From positions 1 through 64,000 of the forward strand of contig NZ_JASITA010000002.1 in NCBI RefSeq assembly GCF_030063415.1: a stretch of DNA of 64,000 nt, written 5' to 3'. Positions 37,442 through 46,215 of the stretch are shown piece by piece (the stretch's first letter is position 1; each line of letters opens with the position of its first letter). The notes under the pieces are model-generated. The model was not told the origin of the DNA, did not search any database, and saw nothing but the letters and a program-made list of their open reading frames with translations. The DNA is from Streptomyces sp. H27-C3. Lineage in GTDB: Bacteria; Actinomycetota; Actinomycetes; Streptomycetales; Streptomycetaceae. The position numbers were made by a program, and so were the translations under genes.

Positions 37442-38902
37442 GTGTCTCAGTTGCCCACGTCGCCCCGCCCTCAGCAGAGCCGCACAAGCCGCAGCGGAAG
37501 GCAGGACGAACGCCCACGGTGGGCCATGCGCATGGCCACGACTCTCTCGGTCGTCGTGCTCGGCGCGGGTGGCATCGGTCACGCGGTGCTGACCGGCATG
37601 GAGAGCGGCATCGACCGGGTCGACCCGTTCCGGGACATGAAGAACCGCCCCGAGGGCAGTCACGGCACGAACATCCTGCTCGTCGGCACCGACGGCCGCG
37701 ACAAGATCACGAAGGCCGAGAAGGAGAAGTACCGACTGGGCGGCGCCCCCTGCCACTGCACCGACACGATCATGATCGTGCACATTTCCGAGGACAACGG
37801 GCGCGCGAGCATCGTGAGCCTGCCGCGGGACAGTTACGCGGAGGCGCCCGAGCACAAGGACCAGTCCAGCGGTGAGCATCACAGGATGCACCCGGTGAAG
37901 ATCAACGCGGCGTACGCGGAGGGTGGCCCCCAGCTCACGGTGCGGACCGTGGAGCACATGACCAAGGTGAAGATCGACCACTATCTGGAGGTCGACTTCA
38001 CCAGCTTCATGAAGACCGTGGACGTGGTCGGCGGGGTGGAGATCTGCACGGTCCGCCCGCTGAAGGACTCGTACACCGGTCTCGACCTACCGGTCGGCAC
38101 CCACCGGCTGAACGGTGGCGCGGCCCTGCAGTACGTACGCTCCCGGCACATCGACGGGGCATCGGACCTGGGCCGCATGCAGCGCCAGCAGCGATTCCTC
38201 GCGGCCTTCATCGCCAGGGCGAGCAGCAGTGGCATCCTGCTGAACCCGGTGAAGTTCCAGCAGGTCACCGGCACGCTGCTCGGCTCCGTGCGCGCGGACA
38301 AGGCGTTCGGCAGCCATGAGATGCTCGCTCTGGGCCGGGCGATGAAGGGCTTCTCGCCGGCGTCCTCGGAGTTCACGTCCGTACCGATCGGGAAGATGGG
38401 CTACTCCGACGAGGCCATCGGGTCGACCATCAAGTGGGACCCGGTGAAGTCCGAGAAGCTCTTCAGGGCGCTGCGCGAGGACAAGCCGCTCGCCCCGCAC
38501 CGGGTGAGGAAGCCGAAGGCGACGATCGTCGATGTGGCGCCTCAGCAGATCCGCGTCCAGGTCTACAACGGGACACCGACTGTGGGTCTCGGCAAGAGCC
38601 TCGACAAGTCGCTGCGGCGCACCGGTTTCCGGACCACCAATATGCCGGTCAACGCACCCCGGCTGAACCTGGCGCGCACCCTCGTCACGTACGACCCGCG
38701 CTGGGACCGCTCGGCGGAGTCGCTGCAGGCGGCGCTGCCCGGGTGCGAGATGCGCGCGGTGCGGGGCCAGGGCGGGCTGCTGACGGTGACCGCGGGCGCC
38801 GACTTCAAGGCGAATCCCGGGCTGGTCAAGAAGGTGATGGCGGAGGATCCCTATCAGGGCGAGTTCGGGGCGGTCACCGGCGACCAGGTGGTGTGCCCGT
38901 GA
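37442..38902 (+). CDS. LCP family protein 4 with LytR_C domain
   Basis: About 486 residues from GTG 37442, chosen because the frame 5' of it overlaps the divergent GT2 gene; no ribosome site is clear, and ATG 37526 is an alternative. Short head, membrane helix ~31-50, LCP domain with TNILLVGTDGRDK, CTDTIMIVHIS and IVSLPRD, and a LytR_C domain at the end (RVQVYNGTPTVG ... LTVTAGADF). Two Cys in CHCTD just before the LCP core are unusual. Confidence 0.88.
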   Translation: MSQLPTSPRPQQSRTSRSGRQDERPRWAMRMATTLSVVVLGAGGIGHAVLTGMESGIDRVDPFRDMKNRPEGSHGTNILLVGTDGRDKITKAEKEKYRLGGAPCHCTDTIMIVHISEDNGRASIVSLPRDSYAEAPEHKDQSSGEHHRMHPVKINAAYAEGGPQLTVRTVEHMTKVKIDHYLEVDFTSFMKTVDVVGGVEICTVRPLKDSYTGLDLPVGTHRLNGGAALQYVRSRHIDGASDLGRMQRQQRFLAAFIARASSSGILLNPVKFQQVTGTLLGSVRADKAFGSHEMLALGRAMKGFSPASSEFTSVPIGKMGYSDEAIGSTIKWDPVKSEKLFRALREDKPLAPHRVRKPKATIVDVAPQQIRVQVYNGTPTVGLGKSLDKSLRRTGFRTTNMPVNAPRLNLARTLVTYDPRWDRSAESLQAALPGCEMRAVRGQGGLLTVTAGADFKANPGLVKKVMAEDPYQGEFGAVTGDQVVCP

Positions 38903-39015
38903 GGGTGCCTCTCCGGAGGGGGCTGCGCGGGGGCCTGCGCGACTGCCGGTCCCCGACTTCCGGGGATCGTGCCTTTCCCCGCGCCTGTGACGGCCGGGGG
39001 GCGCCCGTCCGATGA

Positions 39016-39564
39016 TCAGTCGTCGATGCCGTCGGCGATGCGCTTCTCCCGCAGTTCCTTGATCGCGCGGCGCCGGGCGAGCCGGTGCGTACGCCGGATC
39101 TGGGCCTCCTGGTAGCGCCGCTTGTCGCGCTCCGTCTCGGGCTGTACGGGCGGCACGGTGCGGGGCTTGCCGTCTGCGTCGACGGCCGCGAAGACCAGGT
39201 AGGCGCTGCCGACCTGCTGGGCGGGGGTCGACTCGTTCCAGCGCTCGGCAAGGACCCGTACACCGACCTCCATCGAGGACCGGCCGGTCCAGTTGACCTG
39301 CGCCTTCACATGGACGAGGTCTCCCACCCGCACCGGCTCCAGGAAGACCATCTCGTCCATGGAGGCGGTGACGGCGGGCCCGCCGGAGTGCCGTCCGGCG
39401 ACGGCTCCGGCCGCGTCGTCCACCAGCTTCATGATCACACCGCCGTGCACGGTGCCGAGCAGGTTGGTGTCGCTGCCGGTCATGATGTGGCTGAGCGTGG
39501 TGCGGGACGCCGAGGTGGACTTGCCCGGAATGTCCGCTTCTGAGCGCGGGGCCTGATCTGTCAT
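39016..39564 (-). CDS. acyl-CoA thioesterase (hotdog fold)
   Basis: 182 residues, YciA-like acyl-CoA hydrolase. The hotdog core shows LLGTVHGGVIMKLVDDAAG, the conserved HGG...D site, and VFLEPVRVGDLVHVKAQV. ATG 39564 has GGAGGG immediately upstream and a TAAGGT box before that, which suits a short-leader or leaderless transcript. The C-terminal basic extension (RRTHRLARRRAIKELREKR) is longer than in many homologues. It is transcribed opposite to the LCP genes. Confidence 0.9.
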   Translation of the reverse strand: MTDQAPRSEADIPGKSTSASRTTLSHIMTGSDTNLLGTVHGGVIMKLVDDAAGAVAGRHSGGPAVTASMDEMVFLEPVRVGDLVHVKAQVNWTGRSSMEVGVRVLAERWNESTPAQQVGSAYLVFAAVDADGKPRTVPPVQPETERDKRRYQEAQIRRTHRLARRRAIKELREKRIADGIDD

Positions 39565-39672
39565 GCCCTCCACCTTATGCGGGGTCACCAGTGCATCAGC
39601 TCTGCAACAGCACTGCCCCGATTTCACGCCTGCTCTGTGAGCCACCGGTATTTTGCCTGCACACTGGTCCGC

Positions 39673-40932
39673 ATGAACGACTGGCCCAACGGGTGGACCA
39701 ACGACCGCGGCGACCGTAACGGACGCGGCGGCGGCGACGCGCGGCCTGAAGGCGCGCGGGTGATGCGGCATGTGCAGCGCGGGCAGATTCCGCAGCCGGC
39801 CGCCCCGCCGCGCGGTCCTGTCCCGCCGCAGCAGTCGCAGGGGTACGACGACGAATACGGCCGCGGCGGCGGCAACGGCTACAACACAGGCCAGGTCTAC
39901 GGCGGCGGCGACTCCCCGCCCCGCGGCGGGCGCGCGCCGCGCAGCGGACCGGCGCCGGACTGGAGGCGCCGTATCAAGCTCGGATCCATCACCCTGATCG
40001 TCGTACTGCTCGCCGTCTCCATCGGCACGTACTTCTGGGCGGACGGCAAGCTCAAGCGTGAGGTCGACCTCTCGAAGGTCATCGAGCGCCCGGGGGCCGG
40101 CGACGGCACCAATTACCTGATCGTGGGCTCCGACAGCCGCGAGGGCATGACCGCGGACGACAAGAAGAAGCTGCACACCGGTTCCGCCGAGGGCAAGCGG
40201 ACCGACTCGATGATGATCCTGCACGACGGTTCCAACGGGCCGACCCTGATCTCCCTGCCGCGCGACTCCGACGTGGAGATCCCGTCCTTCGTCGGCTCGC
40301 AGTCCGGCAAGACGTTCCCGGCCCAGGGCCGGCGGGTGAAGCTGAACGCGGCGTACGCGGAGGACGGCCCCGAGCTGCTGGTGCGGACCGTCGAGCACAA
40401 CACCCACCTGCGCATCGACCACTACGTGGAGATCGGCTTCGCGGGCTTCGCCGGCATCGTGGACGCGATCGGCGGCGTGGAGATCGACATCCCGAAGGCG
40501 TTCAAGGACAAGAAGTCGGGCGCCGACTTCCAGGCGGGCAAGCAGACGCTGAACGGCGAGGAGTCCCTGGCGTTCGTCCGGACCCGGTACGCCTTCGCGG
40601 GCAGTGACCTGGACCGTACGAAGAACCAGCAGAAGTTCCTGGCGGCGCTGGCGAGCCAGACGGCGACGCCGAGCACGATCCTCAACCCGTTCAAGCTGTA
40701 CCCGACGATGGGTGCGGGCCTGGACACTCTGATCGTCGACAAGGACATGTCCCTGTGGGACCTGGGCCAGATGTTCTTCGCGATGAAGGGGGTCACCGGC
40801 GGCGAGGGCAAGTCGATGAACATCCCGATCTCGGGCAGCAACGGCGGCAACCTGGTCTGGGACAAGGCGAAGGTCGCGCAGCTGGTGGATCAGCTGAAGA
40901 AGGACGAGAGGGTCACGGTCACCGGGAACTAG
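39673..40932 (+). CDS. LCP family protein 5
   Basis: 419 residues from ATG 39673. A Gly/Pro/Gln-rich head precedes a membrane helix (~103-122), then the LCP domain with TNYLIVGSDSREG, KRTDSMMILH and LISLPRD. No LytR_C domain. The final codons (VTVTGN then TAG) lie inside the left inverted repeat of the MITE-like element, so the natural C-terminus may have been altered by its insertion. Tail length is otherwise ordinary for short LCP proteins. Confidence 0.92.
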   Translation: MNDWPNGWTNDRGDRNGRGGGDARPEGARVMRHVQRGQIPQPAAPPRGPVPPQQSQGYDDEYGRGGGNGYNTGQVYGGGDSPPRGGRAPRSGPAPDWRRRIKLGSITLIVVLLAVSIGTYFWADGKLKREVDLSKVIERPGAGDGTNYLIVGSDSREGMTADDKKKLHTGSAEGKRTDSMMILHDGSNGPTLISLPRDSDVEIPSFVGSQSGKTFPAQGRRVKLNAAYAEDGPELLVRTVEHNTHLRIDHYVEIGFAGFAGIVDAIGGVEIDIPKAFKDKKSGADFQAGKQTLNGEESLAFVRTRYAFAGSDLDRTKNQQKFLAALASQTATPSTILNPFKLYPTMGAGLDTLIVDKDMSLWDLGQMFFAMKGVTGGEGKSMNIPISGSNGGNLVWDKAKVAQLVDQLKKDERVTVTGN

Positions 40933-41096
40933 TGCCGCGGCAGGTGACGTTTGCCCGTCAAGGAGCGGCGTCCGGTGCGTGCTCTCGGCGTGCCGGCCGG
41001 AAGTCCTCGTACTGGACGTACTTGGGCTTTCGGCCGGTGCGGCGAGAGTATGTGCCGGCCGCCGCGACGGGGTAAACGTTGCCTGGCGCGGCACTA
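40929..41096. mobile_element. MITE-like element with terminal inverted repeats
   Basis: Left end CTAGTGCCGCGGCAGGTGAC (from 40929) and right end ending GGCGCGGCACTAG (41096) are imperfect inverted repeats of about 30 bp (roughly 26 of 31 positions pair), bounding some 168 bp with no coding capacity. Both ends read CTAG, consistent with a TA target duplication of the IS630/Tc1 type. I recall closely similar sequences recurring in Streptomyces intergenic regions, but no comparison was run. Confidence 0.7.
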
Positions 41097-41198
41097 GGGC
41101 GTGTCCGGAGCCGTGTTGTGCGGGAGGGGCACGGACGGTCTGCCGTCCGGGCCCCTCCCGTTCGTGGTTACGGCTCGACGGTGACCGTCGCGGGTGGC

Positions 41199-42755
41199 TC
41201 AGTGCGCGTTCTCCGTGGGCCGCAGGTCCTTCGGAATCCACGCCCAGGTCATCGCCGCCGCGCCCAGCGCCAGCACCGAGCCGACCAGGAAGGCCGGTGT
41301 GATGGCCGTGGTGTACGCCGCCGAGACCGCGTCCAGCAGGGTCCGGCCCGCGTCGCCACCGATGCCCTGGGCCACGTGCGCGGCCTCGCCCACCGAGTCG
41401 CGCACCGCGCCGAGCGCCGGCCCGTCCACGCTCAGCGCGGGCAGGTTCGCCCGGTACAGGGCGGTCGCCAGGCTGCCCAGGATGGCGACGCCCAGGGCGG
41501 CGCCCAGCTCGTAGCAGGTCTCCTCGATCGCCGCGGCGCCGCCGACGTCCTGGGCCGGGGTCGCGGCCATCAGGGTCACGGAGGCCACGGTGGTGGCCAG
41601 GCCGACGCCGAGCCCGAGGACCGCGAGCGCGGCGGCGACCGCCGGGTACCCGATCTCCGCGGACCGCTGGACCACCCACGGCAGGGCGAGCCCGGCGGCC
41701 ATCACGACCAGTCCGGTGCCGAGGATGTGCCGGATGGGGAAGCGCTGCATCAGGGACGGGGTGACCATCGAGGTGACGATCAGTCCGAGCGGCGCAGGCA
41801 GCAGCCGGATGCCCGCTTCGAACGGGGTGTAGCCCTGCCCGTACTGGAACCACTGCGTGACCAGGAACAGCACCGCGCCCATGCCGACCATGCCGAGGAA
41901 GATGGCGGCGGCGGCGATGCTGAAGGCACGGCCGGCGAAGAGCCGGACCTGGAGCAGCGGGTTGTCCAGCCGGAGCTGGCGGCGTACGAACACCGTCAGC
42001 GAGACGGCGGCCAGGGCCAGCAGGAGCCACGGCAGCGGGGCGGTGAAGCCGCTCTTGCCGAGCTGCTTGATGCCGCCCGCGAGGGCGAGCATGCCGACGA
42101 TCGACTGCCCGACGCCCCACCAGTCCCACCGGCCGGCGCGCGGCGAGCGGGACTCGGGCAGACACCGGGCGCCCAGCGCGATCACCAGGGCGGCGACGGG
42201 CAGGTTCAGCAGGAACGCGGAGTGCCAGCCGAAGTCCTGCACGAGCAGCCCGCCGACGACCGGCCCGAGCGCCATGCCGCCACCGAGGACGGCCGCCCAC
42301 ACGGCGTACGCGAAGGCCCGCTCGCGGGCGTCGGTGAAGACGTTGCGCAGGATCGACAGGGTCGACGGCATGATCGCCGCGCCGCCGACGCCGAGCAGTG
42401 CGCGGGCCACGATGACGTGCCAGGCCTCGGTGGAGAACACCGCGAGGAGCGAGGCGAACGCGAAGATCCCGAAGCCGAGCAGCAGCATCCGCTTGCGGCC
42501 CGTCCGGTCGCCCAGCGCGCCGGCCGTGACCAGCAGGCCGGACAGGACCAGGGCGTAGATGTCGATGATCCACAGCTGCTCGACCGAACCAGGTCCCAGG
42601 TCGGAGACCAGCGAAGGGAACGCGACGTTGAGGATCGTGGTGTCCATCGCGATCAGCAGGAGGCTGCCCGACAGGATCGCCAGGACGATCCAGCGCCGGG
42701 GGTCCAGGCGCTGGGCCTGCCCGGTGCTGTGTCGGGTGGCGGCGAGGGGGGACAT
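41199..42755 (-). CDS. DHA2 family multidrug MFS exporter (EmrB/QacA type)
   Basis: 518 residues with 14 probable membrane helices. The family signatures are DTTILNVAFPSL in helix 1, the loop GALGDRTGRKRM (motif A) and LGVGGAAIMPSTLSIL (motif C region). ATG 42755 has GGAACGGAAG upstream. A perfect 8+8 palindrome lies 50-67 bp upstream, typical of TetR control, but no TetR gene is beside it in this window. Exports unknown hydrophobic compounds or drugs. Confidence 0.93.
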   Translation of the reverse strand: MSPLAATRHSTGQAQRLDPRRWIVLAILSGSLLLIAMDTTILNVAFPSLVSDLGPGSVEQLWIIDIYALVLSGLLVTAGALGDRTGRKRMLLLGFGIFAFASLLAVFSTEAWHVIVARALLGVGGAAIMPSTLSILRNVFTDARERAFAYAVWAAVLGGGMALGPVVGGLLVQDFGWHSAFLLNLPVAALVIALGARCLPESRSPRAGRWDWWGVGQSIVGMLALAGGIKQLGKSGFTAPLPWLLLALAAVSLTVFVRRQLRLDNPLLQVRLFAGRAFSIAAAAIFLGMVGMGAVLFLVTQWFQYGQGYTPFEAGIRLLPAPLGLIVTSMVTPSLMQRFPIRHILGTGLVVMAAGLALPWVVQRSAEIGYPAVAAALAVLGLGVGLATTVASVTLMAATPAQDVGGAAAIEETCYELGAALGVAILGSLATALYRANLPALSVDGPALGAVRDSVGEAAHVAQGIGGDAGRTLLDAVSAAYTTAITPAFLVGSVLALGAAAMTWAWIPKDLRPTENAH

Positions 42756-42804
42756 GAGACTTCCGTTCCGAGACTGGTGGGATCCGAGACCGACAGGACC
42801 CATC

Positions 42805-42822
42805 TGAGACACCAGTGTCTCA
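42805..42822. promoter_or_regulatory. TetR-type operator upstream of the DHA2 exporter
   Basis: TGAGACACCAGTGTCTCA is a perfect palindrome with 8-bp arms and a 2-bp centre, 50-67 bp before the exporter start. Such operators are usual for TetR repressors of efflux genes. Confidence 0.65.
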
Positions 42823-42865
42823 TTGAACCGGAGAATGTCCCACTCCTTTTCCGCCCGGCCCATGC

Positions 42866-42898
42866 GAACGGCCCCCGGCGTGACGCCGGGGGCCGTTC
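42866..42898 (-). terminator. terminator after acyl-CoA dehydrogenase
   Basis: A perfect 15-bp stem (GAACGGCCCCCGGCG with its complement) and a TGA loop, 35 bp downstream of the acyl-CoA dehydrogenase stop. Confidence 0.9.
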
Positions 42899-42933
42899 CA
42901 AGTGCTCAGCCCGGAGGCTGTGCGCTCACCGCA

Positions 42934-44106
42934 CTACGGCAGGTTGCGCGCCATGACGATCCGCTGGACCTGGTTCGTGCCTTCATAAATCTGGGTGATC
43001 TTCGCGTCGCGCATCATGCGCTCCACCGGGTAGTCACGGGTGTAGCCGTACCCGCCCAGCAGCTGGATCGCGTCGATCGTGATCTCCATCGCTGCGTCGG
43101 ACGCGAAGCACTTCGCCGCCGCGCCGAAGAACGTCAGGTCCTCCTTGGCGCCGCCGGCCGAGACGCGCTCGGACTTGGCAGCCGCAGCGTAGGTGAGCTG
43201 GCGGGCCGCCTCCAGCTTCATCGCCATGTCCGCGAGCATGAACTGCACGCCCTGGAAGTCGCCGATCGGCTTGCCGAACTGCTTGCGCTCCTGGACGTAG
43301 CCCTTGGCGTAGTCCAGCGCGCCCTGCGCGATGCCGAGCGCCTGGGCCGCGATCGTGATGCGGGTGTGGTCCAGGGTCTTCATCGCGGTGGCGAAGCCGG
43401 TGCCCACGTCGCCGATCATGCGGTCCGCGGGGATACGGACGTTGTCGAGGTAGACCTCGCAGGTCGGGGAGCCCTTGATGCCGAGCTTCTTCTCCGGGGC
43501 GCCGAAGGAGACACCCTCGTCGGACTTCTCCACGACGAAGGCGCTGATGCCCTTGGAACGCTTCTCCGGGTCCGTGACGGCCATCACCGTGTAGTAGTCG
43601 CTGACGCCCGCATTGGTGATCCAGCGCTTCACGCCATTGAGGACCCAGAAGTCCCCGTCGCGCACGGCCCTGGTCTTCATGCCGGCCGCGTCGGAGCCGG
43701 CGTCCGGCTCGGAGAGGGCGTACGAGAACATCGCCTCGCCCTTGGCGAGCGGGCCCAGGTACTTCTTCTTCAGGTCCTCGGAGCCGGAGAGGATGACCGG
43801 GAGCGAGCCCAGCTTGTTCACGGCGGGGATCAGGGAGGACGAGGCGCAGACACGCGCCACCTCTTCGATGACGATGACCGTCGCGAGGGCGTCCGCGCCC
43901 GCGCCGCCGTAAGCCTCGGGCACGTGCACCGCGTGGAGGTCGGACGTGACCAGGGCGTCCAGCGCCTCCTGCGGGAAGCGGGCCTCCTCGTCCACCGCCG
44001 CGGCGAACGGGGCGATCTTCGCCTCGGCGAGGGAGCGCACGGAGTCGCGGAGCATGTCGTGCTCTTCGGACACGCGGTACAGGTCGAAATCAGGCGTACC
44101 TGCCAA
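42934..44106 (-). CDS. acyl-CoA dehydrogenase
   Basis: About 390 residues, FAD-dependent. Key segments: YALSEPDAGSDAAGMKT (FAD site), RWITNAG, and the C-terminal catalytic-Glu block IYEGTNQVQRIVMARNLP. TTG 44106 (LAGTPDFDLYRV) is proposed as start, with GGGGAG upstream; the family N-terminus fits it better than the TTG at 44124. The beta-oxidation substrate length is not known. Confidence 0.92.
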   Translation of the reverse strand: MAGTPDFDLYRVSEEHDMLRDSVRSLAEAKIAPFAAAVDEEARFPQEALDALVTSDLHAVHVPEAYGGAGADALATVIVIEEVARVCASSSLIPAVNKLGSLPVILSGSEDLKKKYLGPLAKGEAMFSYALSEPDAGSDAAGMKTRAVRDGDFWVLNGVKRWITNAGVSDYYTVMAVTDPEKRSKGISAFVVEKSDEGVSFGAPEKKLGIKGSPTCEVYLDNVRIPADRMIGDVGTGFATAMKTLDHTRITIAAQALGIAQGALDYAKGYVQERKQFGKPIGDFQGVQFMLADMAMKLEAARQLTYAAAAKSERVSAGGAKEDLTFFGAAAKCFASDAAMEITIDAIQLLGGYGYTRDYPVERMMRDAKITQIYEGTNQVQRIVMARNLP

Positions 44107-44296
44107 GGTCTCTTCACTCCCCAAAGATGCTAACTACCGTTAAGTAACCATGATTTTAGTGGGCCCCGCCGTCTCAGGCATACGTGAGCTTGCCGACAGC
44201 GGGGAACCGGCGGAAATCGAGGCGGAAACGACCGACCGTACGAGCCCGACTATGCTCGGGCAGCGCCCGCCCGCCCGCACCTCCCTGGAGCACCAC
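44107..44296. promoter_or_regulatory. divergent promoter region of acyl-CoA dehydrogenase and UDP-sugar dehydrogenase
   Basis: An AT-rich core at 44130-44160 carries TAAC-N4-GTTA (44131-44142, TAACTACCGTTA), a short inverted repeat that could be an operator for the acyl-CoA dehydrogenase. The remainder is GC-rich with no gene. Confidence 0.4.
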
Positions 44297-45640
44297 ATGG
44301 CCCTCAGAATCACCGTGATCGGCACCGGATATCTCGGCGCCACGCACGCCGCGGCCATGGCTGAGCTGGGATTCGAGGTGCTCGGCCTCGATGTGGTGCC
44401 CGAGAAGATCGAGATGCTCTCGGCCGGCAAGGTCCCCATGTACGAACCCGGGCTCGAAGACCTGCTGCGCAAGCATGTCGCGGGCTTCGAGGGCTCCAGC
44501 GGGCGGCTGCGCTTCACCACGTCGTGGGAAGAGGTCGGCGCGTTCGGCGACGTCCACTTCGTCTGTGTGAACACCCCGCAGAAGCACGGCGAGTACGCCT
44601 GCGACATGAGTTACGTCGACTCCGCCTTCGCCTCGCTCGCCCCGCAGCTGACCAGGCCCGCCCTGGTCGTCGGCAAGTCGACCGTCCCGGTCGGCAGCGC
44701 CGCCCGGCTCGCGGCGCTGCTCACGGAGCTGGCCCCGGTGGGCGCGGACGCGGAGCTCGCCTGGAACCCGGAGTTCCTGCGGGAGGGCTTCGCCGTGCGG
44801 GACACGCTGCATCCCGACCGCATCGTGGTGGGTGTGGAGAGCGAGCGCGCCGAGAAGACGCTGCGTGACGTCTACGCGACGCCGGTCGGGGAAGGGTCGC
44901 CGTTCGTGGTGACGGACTTCCCCACGGCCGAGCTGGTGAAGACCTCGGCGAATTCCTTCCTGGCGACCAAGATCTCGTTCATCAACGCCATGGCCGAGGT
45001 GTGCGAAGCGGCCGACGGCGACGTGGTGAAGCTGGCCGAGGCCATCGGGTACGACGAGCGGATCGGCAAGAAGTTCCTGCGGGCCGGCATCGGCTTCGGC
45101 GGCGGGTGTCTGCCCAAGGACATCCGGGCCTTCATGGCGCGCGCCGGTGAGCTGGGCGCCGACCAGGCGCTGACGTTCCTGCGCGAGGTCGACTCGATCA
45201 ATATGCGACGCCGCGGCCACATGGTCGAGCTGGCCCGCGAGGCGCTGGGCGGCGGCGGTTTCCTGGGCAAGCGGGTGGCGGTGCTCGGCGCGACGTTCAA
45301 GCCCGACTCGGACGACGTACGCGACTCACCTGCGCTCAATGTCGCCGGGCAGATCCACCTCCAGGGCGGCCAGGTCACCGTCTACGACCCGAAGGGCATG
45401 GAGAACGCCCGGCGCGTCTTCCCGACCCTGGCCTACGCCCCGACCGCGATCGACGCGGTGCGTGGCGCGGATGTGGTGCTGCACCTGACGGAGTGGCGCG
45501 AGTTCCGTGAGCTGGACCCGGCGGAGCTGGGCGAGGCCGCTTCGGTGCGGCTGATCCTGGACGGGCGCAACGCGCTCGACCCCGTGGTGTGGCGCGAGGC
45601 CGGCTGGACGTACCGCGCGATGGGCCGCCCGCGCGCGTAA
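44297..45640 (+). CDS. UDP-glucose/GDP-mannose dehydrogenase family protein
   Basis: 447 residues, NAD-dependent. N-terminal Rossmann motif TVIGTGYLGATHAAAMAELG, the hinge helix FINAMAEVCEAADGDV, the catalytic Cys271 in GFGGGCLPKDIRAF and the C-terminal NAD/sugar domain with VAVLGATFKPDSDDVRDSPA. Oxidises a nucleotide sugar to its uronic acid, most likely UDP-glucose to UDP-glucuronate. ATG 44297 has GGAG 6 nt upstream. Confidence 0.93.
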   Translation: MALRITVIGTGYLGATHAAAMAELGFEVLGLDVVPEKIEMLSAGKVPMYEPGLEDLLRKHVAGFEGSSGRLRFTTSWEEVGAFGDVHFVCVNTPQKHGEYACDMSYVDSAFASLAPQLTRPALVVGKSTVPVGSAARLAALLTELAPVGADAELAWNPEFLREGFAVRDTLHPDRIVVGVESERAEKTLRDVYATPVGEGSPFVVTDFPTAELVKTSANSFLATKISFINAMAEVCEAADGDVVKLAEAIGYDERIGKKFLRAGIGFGGGCLPKDIRAFMARAGELGADQALTFLREVDSINMRRRGHMVELAREALGGGGFLGKRVAVLGATFKPDSDDVRDSPALNVAGQIHLQGGQVTVYDPKGMENARRVFPTLAYAPTAIDAVRGADVVLHLTEWREFRELDPAELGEAASVRLILDGRNALDPVVWREAGWTYRAMGRPRA

Positions 45641-45690
45641 CGAGGAGCACTTCACGGGGGCGTTCAACGGGGCAGCGGGTCCCGTCCGGG

Positions 45691-45760
45691 TCAGGCCGGG
45701 CCCGCGCGCCTCGCCCGGTACTTGCGCATCTTCGCCCGGCTGCCGCAGACCGCGACCCAT
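45691..45760 (-). pseudogene. C-terminal stub of a CGNR zinc-finger protein
   Basis: On the minus strand the codons read WVAVCGSRAKMRKYRARR followed by AGPA and TGA. This resembles the end of CGNR zinc-finger regulators (typically CGNRAKVAAYRARR). No upstream domain remains: within a few codons the sequence becomes the VOC gene promoter. Only about 23 codons remain, so the match is suggestive rather than proven. Confidence 0.4.
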
Positions 45761-45763
45761 GCA

Positions 45764-45799
45764 GTAACCGTTACCGTCAAAGGGGAGCAACCGGTAACC
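45764..45799. promoter_or_regulatory. palindrome pair upstream of the VOC gene
   Basis: GTAACCGTTAC (45764-45774) is a perfect odd palindrome, and GGTAACC (45793-45799) is a second, 16-50 bp before the VOC start. Likely an operator for a local regulator. Confidence 0.45.
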
Positions 45800-45814
45800 A
45801 TCTGAGGAGGAACC

Positions 45815-46174
45815 ATGCCTGTGGCCAAGCTGGGGACCGTCGTCCTGGACTGTCCGGACCCGGAGGCGCTCGCGCGTTTCTACGCGGAGCTGCTGGGCGG
45901 GGAGCCCACGACCGAGGAGGGGTGGGTGGACCTCGCCGGGCACGAGGGGACGCCACTGGCGTTCCAGGCTGCGCCCGAGTTCGTACCGCCGAAGTGGCCC
46001 TCGCCCGACGGCTCACAGCAGTTCCATCTGGACCTGACGGTCGAGGATCTGGACGTGGCGGAGGAGCGGGTCATCGCGCTCGGCGCAAAGCCGCTGGAGG
46101 CGACGGACCGGGAGCGTTCCTTCCGGGTCTACGCCGACCCTGCTGGGCACCCGTTCTGCCTCTGCGCCGGCTGA
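45815..46174 (+). CDS. VOC (glyoxalase/bleomycin-resistance) family protein
   Basis: 119 residues, two paired beta-alpha-beta-beta-beta modules. Opening VAKLGTVVLDCPDPEALARF and closing FRVYADPAGHPFCLCAG are VOC signatures; His in QQFHLDLTVEDLD and in the C-terminal PAGHPFCL are likely metal positions. Ribosome site GAGGAGG precedes the ATG. The substrate is unknown. Confidence 0.9.
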   Translation: MPVAKLGTVVLDCPDPEALARFYAELLGGEPTTEEGWVDLAGHEGTPLAFQAAPEFVPPKWPSPDGSQQFHLDLTVEDLDVAEERVIALGAKPLEATDRERSFRVYADPAGHPFCLCAG

Positions 46175-46215
46175 CCGGCGCGTCCTGAGGCGGACGGGGG
46201 CCCGGAGCCCGGCGG

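Noticed and set aside
39016..42573. Very long minus-strand frame (about 1185 codons) spanning several genes
   Set aside because: Only its last 182 codons are real (the thioesterase). The rest is antisense to LCP 5 and out of frame with the exporter.
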